Positions 1-9,632 of a stretch of DNA of 64,000 nt are shown here, piece by piece. The number at the start of each line of letters is the position of its first letter. The stretch's first letter is position 1. The stretch is from Hyphomonadaceae bacterium (lineage in GTDB: Bacteria > Pseudomonadota > Alphaproteobacteria > Caulobacterales > Aquidulcibacteraceae), in the NCBI GenBank assembly GCA_022843225.1, contig JALHOC010000006.1, positions 20,441-84,440 of the forward strand, in the 5' to 3' direction. The translations under genes were made by a program, and so were the position numbers. The notes beneath the pieces were generated by a model, which was given only the letters and a program-made list of their open reading frames with translations, searched no databases and was not told the origin of the DNA.

Positions 1-1253
1 ATCCCTTCGATGGACTCCTCGCTCGGCTCGACAGTGCACACCCCTCCTTCCAGCGGGCGTTTGTTCAAGTCAAAGCACAGCACCTCAATCTTTCGAATGC
101 GTCGTTGGCCGACCGAAAAAACGAACTTGAGCTTCGCTGCGGCGGCATCCTTTCTCACAATCGCCGATTTCGGCGTAACCGCTTGGCGCAAATAAGTACG
201 GCAAACCTCTTGGAGATAGGATACGTGCGTGACATCGCTTAGGACTGAGCCACGGAGCTGATTGCGCTGCTCCCTGGCGTCTTCATCCGGGATTACGTAG
301 TAGGCTATCGCTGAGTCCCTATCGACATAGTAGTGCTCGAAATTTACGCGTGAAGAGTACCACACCAAGCCGAAGTCCTGATCGAGATTACTGCTAAGCT
401 GGTCGGACGACTCGCGAATCTCCCGGCAGCGATTGCGTCGAGCGTCCGCGTCCATGGCGGGGCCCACGGCTTTCACCACCATTGATTCAATTGCCTCCTC
501 CATCGGCCCCAACTTGGCGCCGTCAATGAGAGAGTCCGAATGATGCTCCTCCGCGCTGCGCCGTTTCGATGCGAGAAAAATGAAGTGAGAGATCGAGTCT
601 TCCCTTCTGGCCAATTTCTGGAGCGTATTCCCGATACGGATGTGCGAGTCTTTGGCGGAGACGATCCCCACAGCAGGCACGAAATCGATAAAGAAGGTCT
701 CGTTCCACGCCGCACCACGCGGGGCAGGACCGTCCTCAATGTCACGTTCCAATGCGTCAGCAAGCGCCGGAAAGCTGTATATCTCCTGTGAACGCCGCTG
801 AAGGAGGCACATGGTGTTGAGCACACTCGCGACACCAAGGAGACCGGTCACGAACACAAACACAACACCCGGAAACGCAAATGCTTCCTCGGTTAGGTTA
901 TGTGGCTCCGCATGGTCGCAGAAGATCCGAAAAGCGACAATCAACAGCAGCGACAGAAACATCGCGGCAGCCGTGTACACGCCCGACGCTACAAGCAGCA
1001 ATTTCCACCTGCTGGAAAAAGGCACGAGATTGCGGGGCGTCAGCCACAACCACGCGGCCTTATCGCTTCGCCGCGTCCGAGCGCGCAGCCAGACCCCTAC
1101 TAAGTAGAGTCCGACGGAAAGCAAAAAGAGACCGACAAGCATACCCTCTCCAAATTCGGTCAACTGGAGCGCGCCACCCGCGCCCTCGGCTAGCATTGGT
1201 TGCATGGGAAGTTGAGGCGAAGGCCCCGGTATCTGAGCGATGGCGTGTTGCAT
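1..1253 (-). CDS. Membrane protein of unknown function, partial (runs off the left window edge); last gene of the ABC-transporter operon
   Basis: Manual reverse translation gives an uninterrupted frame starting MQHAIAQIPGPSPQ...GMLVGLFLLSVGLYLVGVWLRAR...LLLVASGVYTAAAMFLSLLLIVAF..., open to base 1. Absent from the ORF track because it has no stop in the window. It starts 2 bp after the permease stop. About three hydrophobic segments precede a soluble C-terminal part. Confidence 0.75.
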   Translation of the reverse strand, partial: MQHAIAQIPGPSPQLPMQPMLAEGAGGALQLTEFGEGMLVGLFLLSVGLYLVGVWLRARTRRSDKAAWLWLTPRNLVPFSSRWKLLLVASGVYTAAAMFLSLLLIVAFRIFCDHAEPHNLTEEAFAFPGVVFVFVTGLLGVASVLNTMCLLQRRSQEIYSFPALADALERDIEDGPAPRGAAWNETFFIDFVPAVGIVSAKDSHIRIGNTLQKLARREDSISHFIFLASKRRSAEEHHSDSLIDGAKLGPMEEAIESMVVKAVGPAMDADARRNRCREIRESSDQLSSNLDQDFGLVWYSSRVNFEHYYVDRDSAIAYYVIPDEDAREQRNQLRGSVLSDVTHVSYLQEVCRTYLRQAVTPKSAIVRKDAAAAKLKFVFSVGQRRIRKIEVLCFDLNKRPLEGGVCTVEPSEESIEG

Positions 1254-1255
1254 GC

Positions 1256-2011
1256 TTACTCGAACTCAGAAAAGCGTCGGCGAAGGGTGCTCTGGGCTGC
1301 AGCAAAGGCAAGGTTCAGCCCCAAACCTGTCACCGCCAACAATGCCAACGCGGCGTACATCTCCGGATAACGGAACGCGCGTTCATAATCCAACAACCGA
1401 TAACCAATGCCGTTCTGCCCAGCGAGCATCTCCGCGGTCACCGCAAGAATTAGCGCAATAGAAAGAGCTACTCGCGCGCCCGCAAGCACATGCGGCACGG
1501 CAGAAGGCAGCACTACTAGTGAGAAGTACTCTCGCGTGTTGAGCCGCAACAGCTTTGCTAGTTCTTTATGGCGGGAATCGACGCCCCTCGCGCCGTATAT
1601 TGCGTTGACCAACAGGGGCCAGAGAGTACCAAACCAGATCACAAACAAAATCATCCCGGTTCCAAGCCCCAGGAAGAGAATGGCGATTGGCACCATCGCT
1701 GACGAAGGGATTGGTCTCAGGATCTCGATCAACGGCGTAAACGTCGCCCGAAGGGATTCTGAGACGCCGAGGACGAGTCCGATCGGTAGCGCAACACAAG
1801 CCGCCAAGGCAAAGCCGATACCGGCGCGCAATAGAGTGATCCCGAGTTGCTCGAACAACTGAGCCCGGACGGCGCCCTCAGCGAAGACCGCCACTAGCTG
1901 GCTTGGTCGCGGGAATAGAATCGGATTTATCGCGCCTAGCCCCGCCGCGACTTCAACGGCAATGAGAAGCGCGATGAGCAGCGCCATTCCAGGGAATGCT
2001 TTCCTAAACAT
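1256..2011 (-). CDS. ABC transporter permease (NitT/TauT/SsuC-like)
   Basis: Hydrophobic protein with the EAA-type loop region ('ELAKLLRLNTREYFSLVVLPSAVPHVLAGARVALSIALILAV'); likely start MFRKAFPGMALL at 2011, overlapping the ATPase stop. Confidence 0.85.
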   Translation of the reverse strand: MFRKAFPGMALLIALLIAVEVAAGLGAINPILFPRPSQLVAVFAEGAVRAQLFEQLGITLLRAGIGFALAACVALPIGLVLGVSESLRATFTPLIEILRPIPSSAMVPIAILFLGLGTGMILFVIWFGTLWPLLVNAIYGARGVDSRHKELAKLLRLNTREYFSLVVLPSAVPHVLAGARVALSIALILAVTAEMLAGQNGIGYRLLDYERAFRYPEMYAALALLAVTGLGLNLAFAAAQSTLRRRFSEFE

Positions 2012-2750
2012 AGCCAAGCTTTTCAAACAGCCGGCGACGCAGGTGCAGGAAGTCTGGCGATTCCCGGCTCTCCAACCGTCGTCTCGGGTGTGCCAGCGTG
2101 TTTTCAATCGTCTCAGTCGTACGACCCATGTTTGTGACAATAATGGAGTCCGCCAAGAAGCACGCTTCATCCAAATCGTGGGTAACGTGCATGACGGTGA
2201 ACCCCATCAGGCCTTTCAGGCGAAGCATCTCTTCTTGCAAGTCGAGCTTAGTCGGCGTGTCGAGCGCGCCGAAAGGCTCGTCCAGTAACAAGACGCTGGG
2301 TTTGCTAGCTAACGCGCGCGCCAAGGCCACCCGCTGTTGCATACCGCCAGAAAGTTCGCGCGGAAACCTATCCTCCAAACCACTCAGCCCTACAGCGGTC
2401 AGCATCTCCGCAACCCGATCTTGTCGCCGGTTGGGACTCAGAATTTCTCGGCTCAGGGCGAGCGCTACGTTTGCACCGACGGTCAACCAAGGAAGCAGCG
2501 AACGGGAGTAGTCTTGAAACACCATCTGCACGCTAGGCTGGTGGCCGTTCGCAGTGTGCAGCCTCACTTCGCCGGAGACGGGAGTCTCAAGTCCGGCGAC
2601 TAGGCGCAATAGCGTGGTCTTCCCCGAGCCACTCTTACCCACAACGCAGACGTACCCGTTTGCGGGCACCTCCATACTGACGTTGCAAAGAATTGGCTGC
2701 GAAGAAGTGTAATTGAAATTCACGTCCACGAACGCGACCGACGTCGTCAT
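2004..2750 (-). CDS. ABC transporter ATP-binding protein (NitT/TauT family)
   Basis: Walker A GKSGSGKTTL, signature LSGGMQQRVALARAL, Walker B VLLLDEPFGALD; start MTTSVAFVD at 2750 gives a 4-bp overlap with the upstream substrate-binding protein. Confidence 0.9.
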   Translation of the reverse strand: MTTSVAFVDVNFNYTSSQPILCNVSMEVPANGYVCVVGKSGSGKTTLLRLVAGLETPVSGEVRLHTANGHQPSVQMVFQDYSRSLLPWLTVGANVALALSREILSPNRRQDRVAEMLTAVGLSGLEDRFPRELSGGMQQRVALARALASKPSVLLLDEPFGALDTPTKLDLQEEMLRLKGLMGFTVMHVTHDLDEACFLADSIIVTNMGRTTETIENTLAHPRRRLESRESPDFLHLRRRLFEKLGYV

Positions 2751-3706
2751 CGCAGGAGATAGTTGGCGGGGTCTGTCGCGCCTTCCGATATCCATCCCGC
2801 GCGCCGCACGCGTTCCAGCAGAGATCCAAACTGTTCAGGAGGAGTAGCGGTATTGAACGTTGGCAACGGCACAGCCGCAGCATCCGTAGCGGAGAGGCTC
2901 GTGAAGGTTGTGAGTGCCGCGCGCGCGCGTTCTTCGTCGGCCCCGACATCCGCCGCTGCCTGCTGCAGAGCGCGACGGAAGCGATTCACAACGTCGCCAT
3001 TCCGCTGAGCATAATTGCCAGTGGTCATCCAGCCCGTGATCGGAACATTGTTCTCCACGTCAACCACATGACGCCCTATGGCGCGAACCAAGTTCTCCCG
3101 GAGCCCAAAAGTCACGAAAGGCTCTATCGCACCGGCAGCATCCACTGAATTGCTCTGAAGAGCCGTCAGCATTCTCGGAAAAGGCACTTCTACGAGTGCG
3201 ACAGAGCTAGGATCGACACCGACGCTTGTGAGCCACGCACTCACATAGAGTTCGTTGATATTACGGCGTGTGTTGACAGCAATGCGTTTCCCGGAGAGCT
3301 GTTGTGGCGTTAGAGTCGAGTCCGCGCGCACGAGCATCGCATGCTGCGGATTGTCACTAGTCTCGGCCGTCGCCCCAGACACCAGCTTGAAGTCGAGCCC
3401 AGCTTCTCTTGCCAACATAAGCGAGACGTAGTTGCTCACCCCAAATGCCAGATCTCCTGACGTCATCGCCTCAAGAATTCGGGCGCCGCCATCCAGCATC
3501 ACGGGCTCAACGGCCAGTCCTTCGCGCTCAAACGCCCCGGACTGCAGCCCGACATAGAGCGGCAGGCTCTCGGAGATTGGCAAAACCCCGACACGAACGG
3601 TCGAGGAGCGCCCAGTGCATCCACTGGCGGCAAGCGCACCCGCCAGCAAAAGAGTTCGCCTTGTCAGCATTCCCTCGCCCCTTTCCTGCCGTTTCACTCT
3701 ATTCAT
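2747..3706 (-). CDS. ABC transporter substrate-binding lipoprotein (NMT1/SsuA/TauA-like)
   Basis: Lipobox LAASGC; periplasmic binding protein pattern VRVGVLPISESLPLYVGLQSGAFEREGLAVEPVMLDGG; genomic context with permease and ATPase. Confidence 0.85.
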   Translation of the reverse strand: MNRVKRQERGEGMLTRRTLLLAGALAASGCTGRSSTVRVGVLPISESLPLYVGLQSGAFEREGLAVEPVMLDGGARILEAMTSGDLAFGVSNYVSLMLAREAGLDFKLVSGATAETSDNPQHAMLVRADSTLTPQQLSGKRIAVNTRRNINELYVSAWLTSVGVDPSSVALVEVPFPRMLTALQSNSVDAAGAIEPFVTFGLRENLVRAIGRHVVDVENNVPITGWMTTGNYAQRNGDVVNRFRRALQQAAADVGADEERARAALTTFTSLSATDAAAVPLPTFNTATPPEQFGSLLERVRRAGWISEGATDPANYLLR

Positions 3707-3832
3707 TCCCGCCTAGCGTGCAAGTGTGTAGGGATAATCTCGCCGATCCAATGCCTTGTGGACAGCCGAGGCCCTGCGACTATGAGAGCTCACAATCGGC
3801 GTGCGCCTAGCCCAAGCAAAGTGACCTCACGC

Positions 3833-4561
3833 CTAGCCTTCAGAAAATGCGATCGATTCGAGGATGCCGCTTGCATCAGCGCGAGAGCCGTAACATCCGA
3901 TGAGGAAGCCTCCATCCTCGATGCTCGCGATACGATGAAGCAAGTGCCTTTTCCGCGCATCCCTCGTGAGCCGGAACGCGCGTCCGTTCACGCGGCAATA
4001 GAGACCTTCATGGCCCGTGACCGGCGTCCATTTGCAATCAGCGCCTGAAAGGAAGCGCGCCTCCATTGCGGCGGCGGCCTCAGCGAGTTCACGCTTGCGC
4101 CGGTCGCGGCGCTCTTCATAGTTGCGCATCTCCTCTTCGGCGCAACGATCGGTGATGCGCTGGACGATGGCGGCGAGCTCGGTGCCCCTCGCCTTCTCTT
4201 CGTTATAGATCGCGAGACAGAAGCCCTTCTTGGCCGGGCTCGGATAGGTCTCGAAGCGATCCTCGCACATCATGTCCATGCGGGATTGCACATCGGTGGT
4301 GGTGAGGATGGGGCCCTCGATCTCGTTCAAGAATGCTGTGAGATCGTCGATCGGAATCCAGCAAGGAATCGCGCGGCGCAGGAAGGTCTCACGGGTCAGA
4401 TCCCATTTGCGCCAGATCGGATCGCCGCGGAACAGTTCGGTCACGATCTCCGCCGCGAGCCGATCGAGCATGGCGGCGTCGCGGATGTGATCGAGCGACG
4501 GCGAGGCGACGTACTTGTCGAGCGCCTCGCGCACGATGCGGATGCGGAAATCGTCACTCAT
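3833..4561 (-). CDS. Hypothetical protein, first gene of the island
   Basis: Intact ORF; likely start MSDDFRIRIVREALDKY, overlapping the stop of the next upstream gene (8 bp). Confidence 0.6.
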   Translation of the reverse strand: MSDDFRIRIVREALDKYVASPSLDHIRDAAMLDRLAAEIVTELFRGDPIWRKWDLTRETFLRRAIPCWIPIDDLTAFLNEIEGPILTTTDVQSRMDMMCEDRFETYPSPAKKGFCLAIYNEEKARGTELAAIVQRITDRCAEEEMRNYEERRDRRKRELAEAAAAMEARFLSGADCKWTPVTGHEGLYCRVNGRAFRLTRDARKRHLLHRIASIEDGGFLIGCYGSRADASGILESIAFSEG

Positions 4562-5825
4562 CGAAGTCATCATCCTCGTCGTCGGGCCCGGCATCGGAGT
4601 CGTAGTGAAAGCGCCCCGCTCCTGCCGTCTCGGCGAGTGGATCGGGATCGGGGAAGAGGTCAGCATGGCTGTCCGTGAGCAGCGCGATCACGGTCTGGGG
4701 ATCGGCTTGAGCGTGAAGTGCGGCGAGTCGTCGATGCGCCCAGGCGATGAGGTCGGGCCAAGGTTGCGGGGCGGCCTGTGCGGGCGGCGCGCGGGCGAGC
4801 CAGGCTTCGAGGCGGCTGGCTTCGTCCTCGCCGGCGATGAGCTCTGACAAAAAGCGTGCGCGCTTGGCGTCGCGCGCCTGGCGGGCCTCGGCGCGAGCTT
4901 CGCGCGCTGCCGCTTCCTCTTCGCGGCGCCAACGCGCTTCGCGCTCTTCGCGCAGCGCCTTGTGCGCCAAGAGACACGCATCGAGACCGGCGGCGATCTC
5001 GTGCAGCATCGCCTCAAGCGACTGGCGCTTGGAATCGGACCAAGTCTTTCGAACGCCCGGCGTCCAGGTCTCGACGAAAAGCGCGTAGCGGCCGTTGAAG
5101 ACGACATGGGTGTCGGGATAGGCGCGCTTTTCGTCGCGGCTGAATCCCAGCGCGATACGGCGTTCGCGCCCCTTGTCGGCGGCGCGTTCGGCTTCGGTCG
5201 GCCGGTAGATGCGCTCCTCGGTCTTGCCGGCAATGCGGAACTCGATGTCATCGGGACCGCGGCGGACGATCATGCGTGTGCCGTTGGCCGAGATGTCGAT
5301 GTTGCGGGCGGTGAGCTCGCGGAAGAGCGCGTCGAGCAAGGCAATGACGCGTTCGCGGTGCTCGATGCCGATCCAGAGGCCGCAGAGGCTCTCCCCTCTC
5401 GCCATGATCGCGCCGTCGCGATCGGGCGTGGCGGTGCGGAACTTCTGCGCGGTGGCGATCAGAGCCGGGTGAAGCTCGGCTGTGGCACGGGAGGGAAAGA
5501 ACGGCGTTGTCTCGCGATTTGCCCGAGCCTCTGTCTTCAGCGCTTGGATATCGGCGCGGGCGGCCTTGGGCGTGAGCGTGGCGGCAAAGCCGATGCGAAA
5601 GTGGGGATCGTCGTCTTCAGGCTTGGGCGGGAGCGGGATGGTGGGGCGGGACTTGCCGTGATGGATGGAGATCCAATGGCCCTGGGGCGGGGTGGGGATG
5701 TCGTGGCGCGTGCAGAGCTTCTTGAGGCCCACATCGGAAAGGCCGAGGTCAGCAGCGACTTTGTTCAAGGGCTTCGACCAGATGAGGGCGTGAAGCTCTG
5801 GTCTGGTGAAGGAAGCGCGGACCAT
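4554..5825 (-). CDS. Hypothetical protein with N-terminal HTH-like motif
   Basis: 423-aa ORF; N-terminus 'ELHALIWSKPLNKVAADLGLSDVGLKKLCTRHDIPTPPQGHW' resembles an HTH motif in proteins commonly seen on proteobacterial integrative elements. Confidence 0.65.
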   Translation of the reverse strand: MVRASFTRPELHALIWSKPLNKVAADLGLSDVGLKKLCTRHDIPTPPQGHWISIHHGKSRPTIPLPPKPEDDDPHFRIGFAATLTPKAARADIQALKTEARANRETTPFFPSRATAELHPALIATAQKFRTATPDRDGAIMARGESLCGLWIGIEHRERVIALLDALFRELTARNIDISANGTRMIVRRGPDDIEFRIAGKTEERIYRPTEAERAADKGRERRIALGFSRDEKRAYPDTHVVFNGRYALFVETWTPGVRKTWSDSKRQSLEAMLHEIAAGLDACLLAHKALREEREARWRREEEAAAREARAEARQARDAKRARFLSELIAGEDEASRLEAWLARAPPAQAAPQPWPDLIAWAHRRLAALHAQADPQTVIALLTDSHADLFPDPDPLAETAGAGRFHYDSDAGPDDEDDDFDE

Positions 5826-6030
5826 CGTCTGATCGAAAGACCGTCGAGCTTCGAAAACTCCGCAATATTTCCGCCGCCGCCGATCTCCGTGCGCGCCGAC
5901 GGCCCCCGGCGCGCCCGTTCTTGCGAGCGCGATCTGGTCTGAGACCTACGCGGGGCATTGGCGCCCATACCGATTAGCCCCTGGACGAAGGCCATCCAGC
6001 GCCGCAAACCTCGTTCCGGGGAGCTGAAAC

Positions 6031-6477
6031 ATGACGGCCAAGCTGACGCCGAAAGAGAAGGAGTGCCTGTATCTCGCTGGACGCCGGTTGAGCGATGCCG
6101 AGATCGCTCAACGCCTTGAAATGTCACCGAGAACAGTCAGCAATCATTTGGCGCGCGCCTACACCAAACTTGGCGTGCACGACCGCATTCGCGCCGCCGC
6201 GAAGCTGAGCAATCTGCACCCTGAGTATCCTTTGCCGATAGGCTACGAGGGCGGCGACACCTCTCTTTCGCCCCCGTCGGCGCAACGAAGCGACGCCAAC
6301 GCCGGGGGACTCGCAGCCGCTTTTGCGATGCTCCCTCGCCCGCCATCGAAGGTGATGAGGCTCATCCTCATCCTCGTGGTGGCCGCGTTGGTGGCGTTCG
6401 TGTTCGCCGGGGTGACTGTGATCATGAGCGTCTCGACAGATAGAGCCGCCATCTACGCCCCGGAAAACGCGCGCTGA
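6031..6477 (+). CDS. LuxR-type HTH protein with C-terminal transmembrane segment
   Basis: LTPKEKECLYLAGRRLSDAEIAQRLEMSPRTVSNHLARAYTKLGVHDR is a LuxR/GerE HTH; C-terminus MRLILILVVAALVAFVFAGVTVIM is a TM helix. Confidence 0.8.
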   Translation: MTAKLTPKEKECLYLAGRRLSDAEIAQRLEMSPRTVSNHLARAYTKLGVHDRIRAAAKLSNLHPEYPLPIGYEGGDTSLSPPSAQRSDANAGGLAAAFAMLPRPPSKVMRLILILVVAALVAFVFAGVTVIMSVSTDRAAIYAPENAR

Positions 6478-6505
6478 CGCTGGAACGGCTTTTAGGGGCG
6501 TACAC

Positions 6506-6844
6506 ATGAAGCAAATCAGGTCGGCGGCGCGTATCGCCCGTCAAATTCAACAAACCGAAAAGAAGATGGATGAAACCATCCTTGAGGCCAACGCACTCGT
6601 CAGCGCCCTGATCGAGGCGCGCTTTGAAGGCAGGTTCGCCGCCGAAGTCGGCCATGAGGCTCTCGACGACATCGTCCGGGGCCTCAAGGCGATGACGGAC
6701 GCACGCGGCGCCATCGCCAGCGGTCACGGCAATTTGGCCAAGGTCGCCAAAGATCTGGCGATCGAGTGGCGCATGGATGGCCCGCTCGACGAGAAAATTA
6801 GAGAGATGCCGTCGTTCAGCGCACAGGAACAAGACGCCGCTTGA
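6506..6844 (+). CDS. Hypothetical protein (112 aa)
   Basis: Intact ORF in + operon context, 4-bp overlap with the next ORF. Confidence 0.55.
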   Translation: MKQIRSAARIARQIQQTEKKMDETILEANALVSALIEARFEGRFAAEVGHEALDDIVRGLKAMTDARGAIASGHGNLAKVAKDLAIEWRMDGPLDEKIREMPSFSAQEQDAA

Positions 6845-7284
6845 GCTTAGCCCTCACTCTCACCATCGCTCAGTACGGCTTTCTCGCCGTCAGCATCTTT
6901 GCGCTTGCACTGCTGTTGGCGGCGGGAAAGACGCCGGAGCGGGTCGCGGCGACGACGCTCACCTGCCTGATGTTCATCTCTCCCTACCTCACCCGAGAGG
7001 GGCCGATCTGGCCCGCATTAGCGTCTGGACTCACGCTGGTGACCCTTGTCTTGCTGGCGCTCCGATACGAGCGATGGTGGTTGATTGGCGCATCCGGCTT
7101 TCAACTCGTCATCTTCTCCACCCATTTCGCACCGCTGATCAGCCCGCAACAGTACATCTGGCCGAGCATAACCCTTCGCTTGATCCTCTGGGGCGGCCTT
7201 ATGGCGCTTTGCTTGTTCGCCATCGGTGAAAGCCGATGGGCGCCATACGCGCAAGCGCAGCGGCCGACAAAGCAAACGGACTAA
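6841..7284 (+). CDS. Small multi-TM membrane protein (TTG start)
   Basis: Hydrophobic 147-aa ORF overlapping the upstream gene. Confidence 0.55.
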   Translation: MSLALTLTIAQYGFLAVSIFALALLLAAGKTPERVAATTLTCLMFISPYLTREGPIWPALASGLTLVTLVLLALRYERWWLIGASGFQLVIFSTHFAPLISPQQYIWPSITLRLILWGGLMALCLFAIGESRWAPYAQAQRPTKQTD

Positions 7285-7289
7285 ATCTC

Positions 7290-7526
7290 ATGTCTTGGAC
7301 ATCGATCCCGCACGCGCATGAATACTGGAAGAGCTGTCAGCGTCGGGCTGAGCCGCCTCCGAATCTGGAAGATGCGGAGACATTTATCCTCACCACGCGC
7401 CCGGCCACCGCGCAGGATGCGGCCTGTATTCTCGACGTCATCTACGCCAATGGCGGCGATCCGCGTTGCGACGGTCTCGACCACGCAGCGCTCGGACGAA
7501 TCAAGGGCTTCTTAGCTGCGGCTTGA
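7290..7526 (+). CDS. Hypothetical small protein
   Basis: Internal ATG of the 7236..7526 ORF (MSWTSIPHAHEYWKSCQRRAEPPPN...), immediately after the upstream stop. Confidence 0.45.
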   Translation: MSWTSIPHAHEYWKSCQRRAEPPPNLEDAETFILTTRPATAQDAACILDVIYANGGDPRCDGLDHAALGRIKGFLAAA

Positions 7527-7543
7527 GCCGGCGGCGCGTGACG

Positions 7544-7933
7544 TCAGGACTTCTCTTCCGCCGTGGCGCGTACGAGTTCCAGCACGCGCCGCCGCACCTT
7601 GATGCTGCCGATGGATGCAAACAGGCGCACCAATTCCGCGACACCCGGTATCGCGAAGAAATCCTCTTTGCTGGGCTCGCTCTTGGCGCCGCGCCGGGCG
7701 CCGCCCAGCCCCTCGAAGAAGCGCTCCACCGGCATCTCAAGCGCGTACGCGATATCGTAGAGGCGGCTGGCGGCGATGCGATTGACGCCCTTCTCGTATT
7801 TTTGCACCTGCTGGAAAGTGACGCCCAAGAGATCGGCCAGCTTCTCTTGGCTCATGCCGATTTCGAGACGGCGCGCGCGCACGCGCTCGCCCAATTTGCG
7901 GTCCACGCTGGTGGGCCCCCGCTCGTCACTCAC
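7544..7933 (-). CDS. XRE-family HTH transcriptional regulator
   Basis: LGERVRARRLEIGMSQEKLADLLGVTFQQVQKYEKGVNRIAASRLYDIAYAL is a canonical Cro/C1 HTH; probable GTG start at 7933. Confidence 0.85.
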   Translation of the reverse strand: MSDERGPTSVDRKLGERVRARRLEIGMSQEKLADLLGVTFQQVQKYEKGVNRIAASRLYDIAYALEMPVERFFEGLGGARRGAKSEPSKEDFFAIPGVAELVRLFASIGSIKVRRRVLELVRATAEEKS

Positions 7934-8126
7934 TGGACACTCCACTTTCGGCCAGCGTCCAACATGCGGGGCCAGATGCTGCCGGGCAAGCGCTGTCCCC
8001 CGCCTGGACACACAACTTGCGCGCGTGGCATGGGTTGTGGGGGCGGGATGACAAGCGCTTAAGACGCCAGTCCCGCCCCAGCGAAAGCGGGGGGCGAAAA
8101 TCACAGGCATTGAAGACTTCATCTGC

Positions 8127-9632
8127 GTGCCCGAATGGACCGAGACGCCGAAAAAGCGCGGGCTCGACCCGCTGGGCATGCAAAATAGCGGCGTCCTGCT
8201 CTACCAAAATTTGCTGCCGGGCGTCTCCAATGTGACGCTGCGCATGCGCTATTACGGCTTCTATTGCTGGCTCATTGACCTCTACGCGCGCAGACACGGA
8301 TCGACCGCCGCCGACGACTGGCGCCAATGGATCAGACGCGGCGAAGCTTTGTTCGCGCTCGCCGCCGCCAAGAAGGGCGGCGATGCGGCCTTGGGGGTTG
8401 GCGGCGTTGAATGGGCGCTTGAGACGCTGCAGACGAGCGACGACCCGATCGATTTCGGACGTGCGGCTGGGCATGAAGGCCGGGTCTACCTTGCGCAAGC
8501 GCTCGGCGTCTTTGGCGGCGCCTATGCAAGCCAAATGGTCGAAGCCGGGTTCTTCTCGCAAGGCGACAATCACGATCTCGTCGTGCCGAGCAAGATCTTG
8601 GGCGCTGACGCCGCCTTGGCCTTCAAACAGGCCGTGGGCGAGAACGCAGCCGCCATTTTCTCAGTTGCGCTTGGCGCGGGCGTCATTACGCGCGCAGCAC
8701 TCGACGAACTTGCACGCTTTGCTCCCGACGCCATTGCTGCGGACTCGACGGAATCAGCACTCTATCGGGATGCGCTTTTCGCGCGGCGTAATGATCTGAC
8801 ACAGAGCGCGCCGCGACGGCGCGATACGCTCAATCTGATTTTGCGGACGGCCAAGGAATTGGGCCGGCGGCCTAGCGTCGACGATCTGCGCTGGACATTG
8901 TTCACGCCAGCAACGGACGCTGACCCCCTCTCGGCACAGCGTTTGCGTTGGGAGGCCTATCAGCTCCAAGACCTGTTCCAGGTCGCCGCGGCGGGATTGC
9001 TGCGCTGGGCGCTCGATCTCTTGCGCGACCGCACCGACGGGGCGCCGCTCAGCGAGCTGCTCGACCTTTGCCTTGATCCGCTCTTGCCGTCCCTCCTTGG
9101 CCCGACCTGGCGCACGCATGTGCTCGCGCTGAGGGCCACCGCGCCTGACGCCCGAGACTTGTCGCGCCGCGTGACCCAGGTCCGCGGCGAGCAGCGCATG
9201 ACTTCAGAGCAAGCCATAGCTGCGCTCACATTGATCGGGGCACTTGATGCGCGCGTGCGCGAGCGCGGCGATCTTGAAGACGAAATCACGCGCTCCTTTA
9301 GCTTTGGCGATGGCTTTCGCTCGATCACAAGCGAACGCGCCTTTCTCTCGGCGCGTGAGGACGACCCCATTGCGCTGACGCTTCGACGCTTCTTCCAGGA
9401 TCGTATTCTCAATCGTCACGCGCGGGTCGCGCTCCAGAAATTCCGCACGCAGCGCGACTACACCTATCTCTTCGAGATCGAAGATGGACGCTTTCATTGG
9501 CGCGCATCCTATGCGCCGGTGTTCACGACCCCGCGGCTCGCGCCCGCGCTCACCTTCCTGACCGATATCGGCCTTCTCGATGCGCACGGTCTAACACCAG
9601 CGGGTCACACGCTGCTTGAGGAGGCGTCGTGA
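8127..9632 (+). CDS. Protein of unknown function (501 aa), first gene of putative defence operon
   Basis: Intact ORF with 4-bp overlap to the PLD gene; no recognisable catalytic motif. Confidence 0.75.
   Translation: MPEWTETPKKRGLDPLGMQNSGVLLYQNLLPGVSNVTLRMRYYGFYCWLIDLYARRHGSTAADDWRQWIRRGEALFALAAAKKGGDAALGVGGVEWALETLQTSDDPIDFGRAAGHEGRVYLAQALGVFGGAYASQMVEAGFFSQGDNHDLVVPSKILGADAALAFKQAVGENAAAIFSVALGAGVITRAALDELARFAPDAIAADSTESALYRDALFARRNDLTQSAPRRRDTLNLILRTAKELGRRPSVDDLRWTLFTPATDADPLSAQRLRWEAYQLQDLFQVAAAGLLRWALDLLRDRTDGAPLSELLDLCLDPLLPSLLGPTWRTHVLALRATAPDARDLSRRVTQVRGEQRMTSEQAIAALTLIGALDARVRERGDLEDEITRSFSFGDGFRSITSERAFLSAREDDPIALTLRRFFQDRILNRHARVALQKFRTQRDYTYLFEIEDGRFHWRASYAPVFTTPRLAPALTFLTDIGLLDAHGLTPAGHTLLEEAS

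Noticed and set aside
4962-5942. 326-aa + strand ORF
   Set aside because: Antisense to the 423-aa minus gene (4554..5825); composition typical of a shadow frame.
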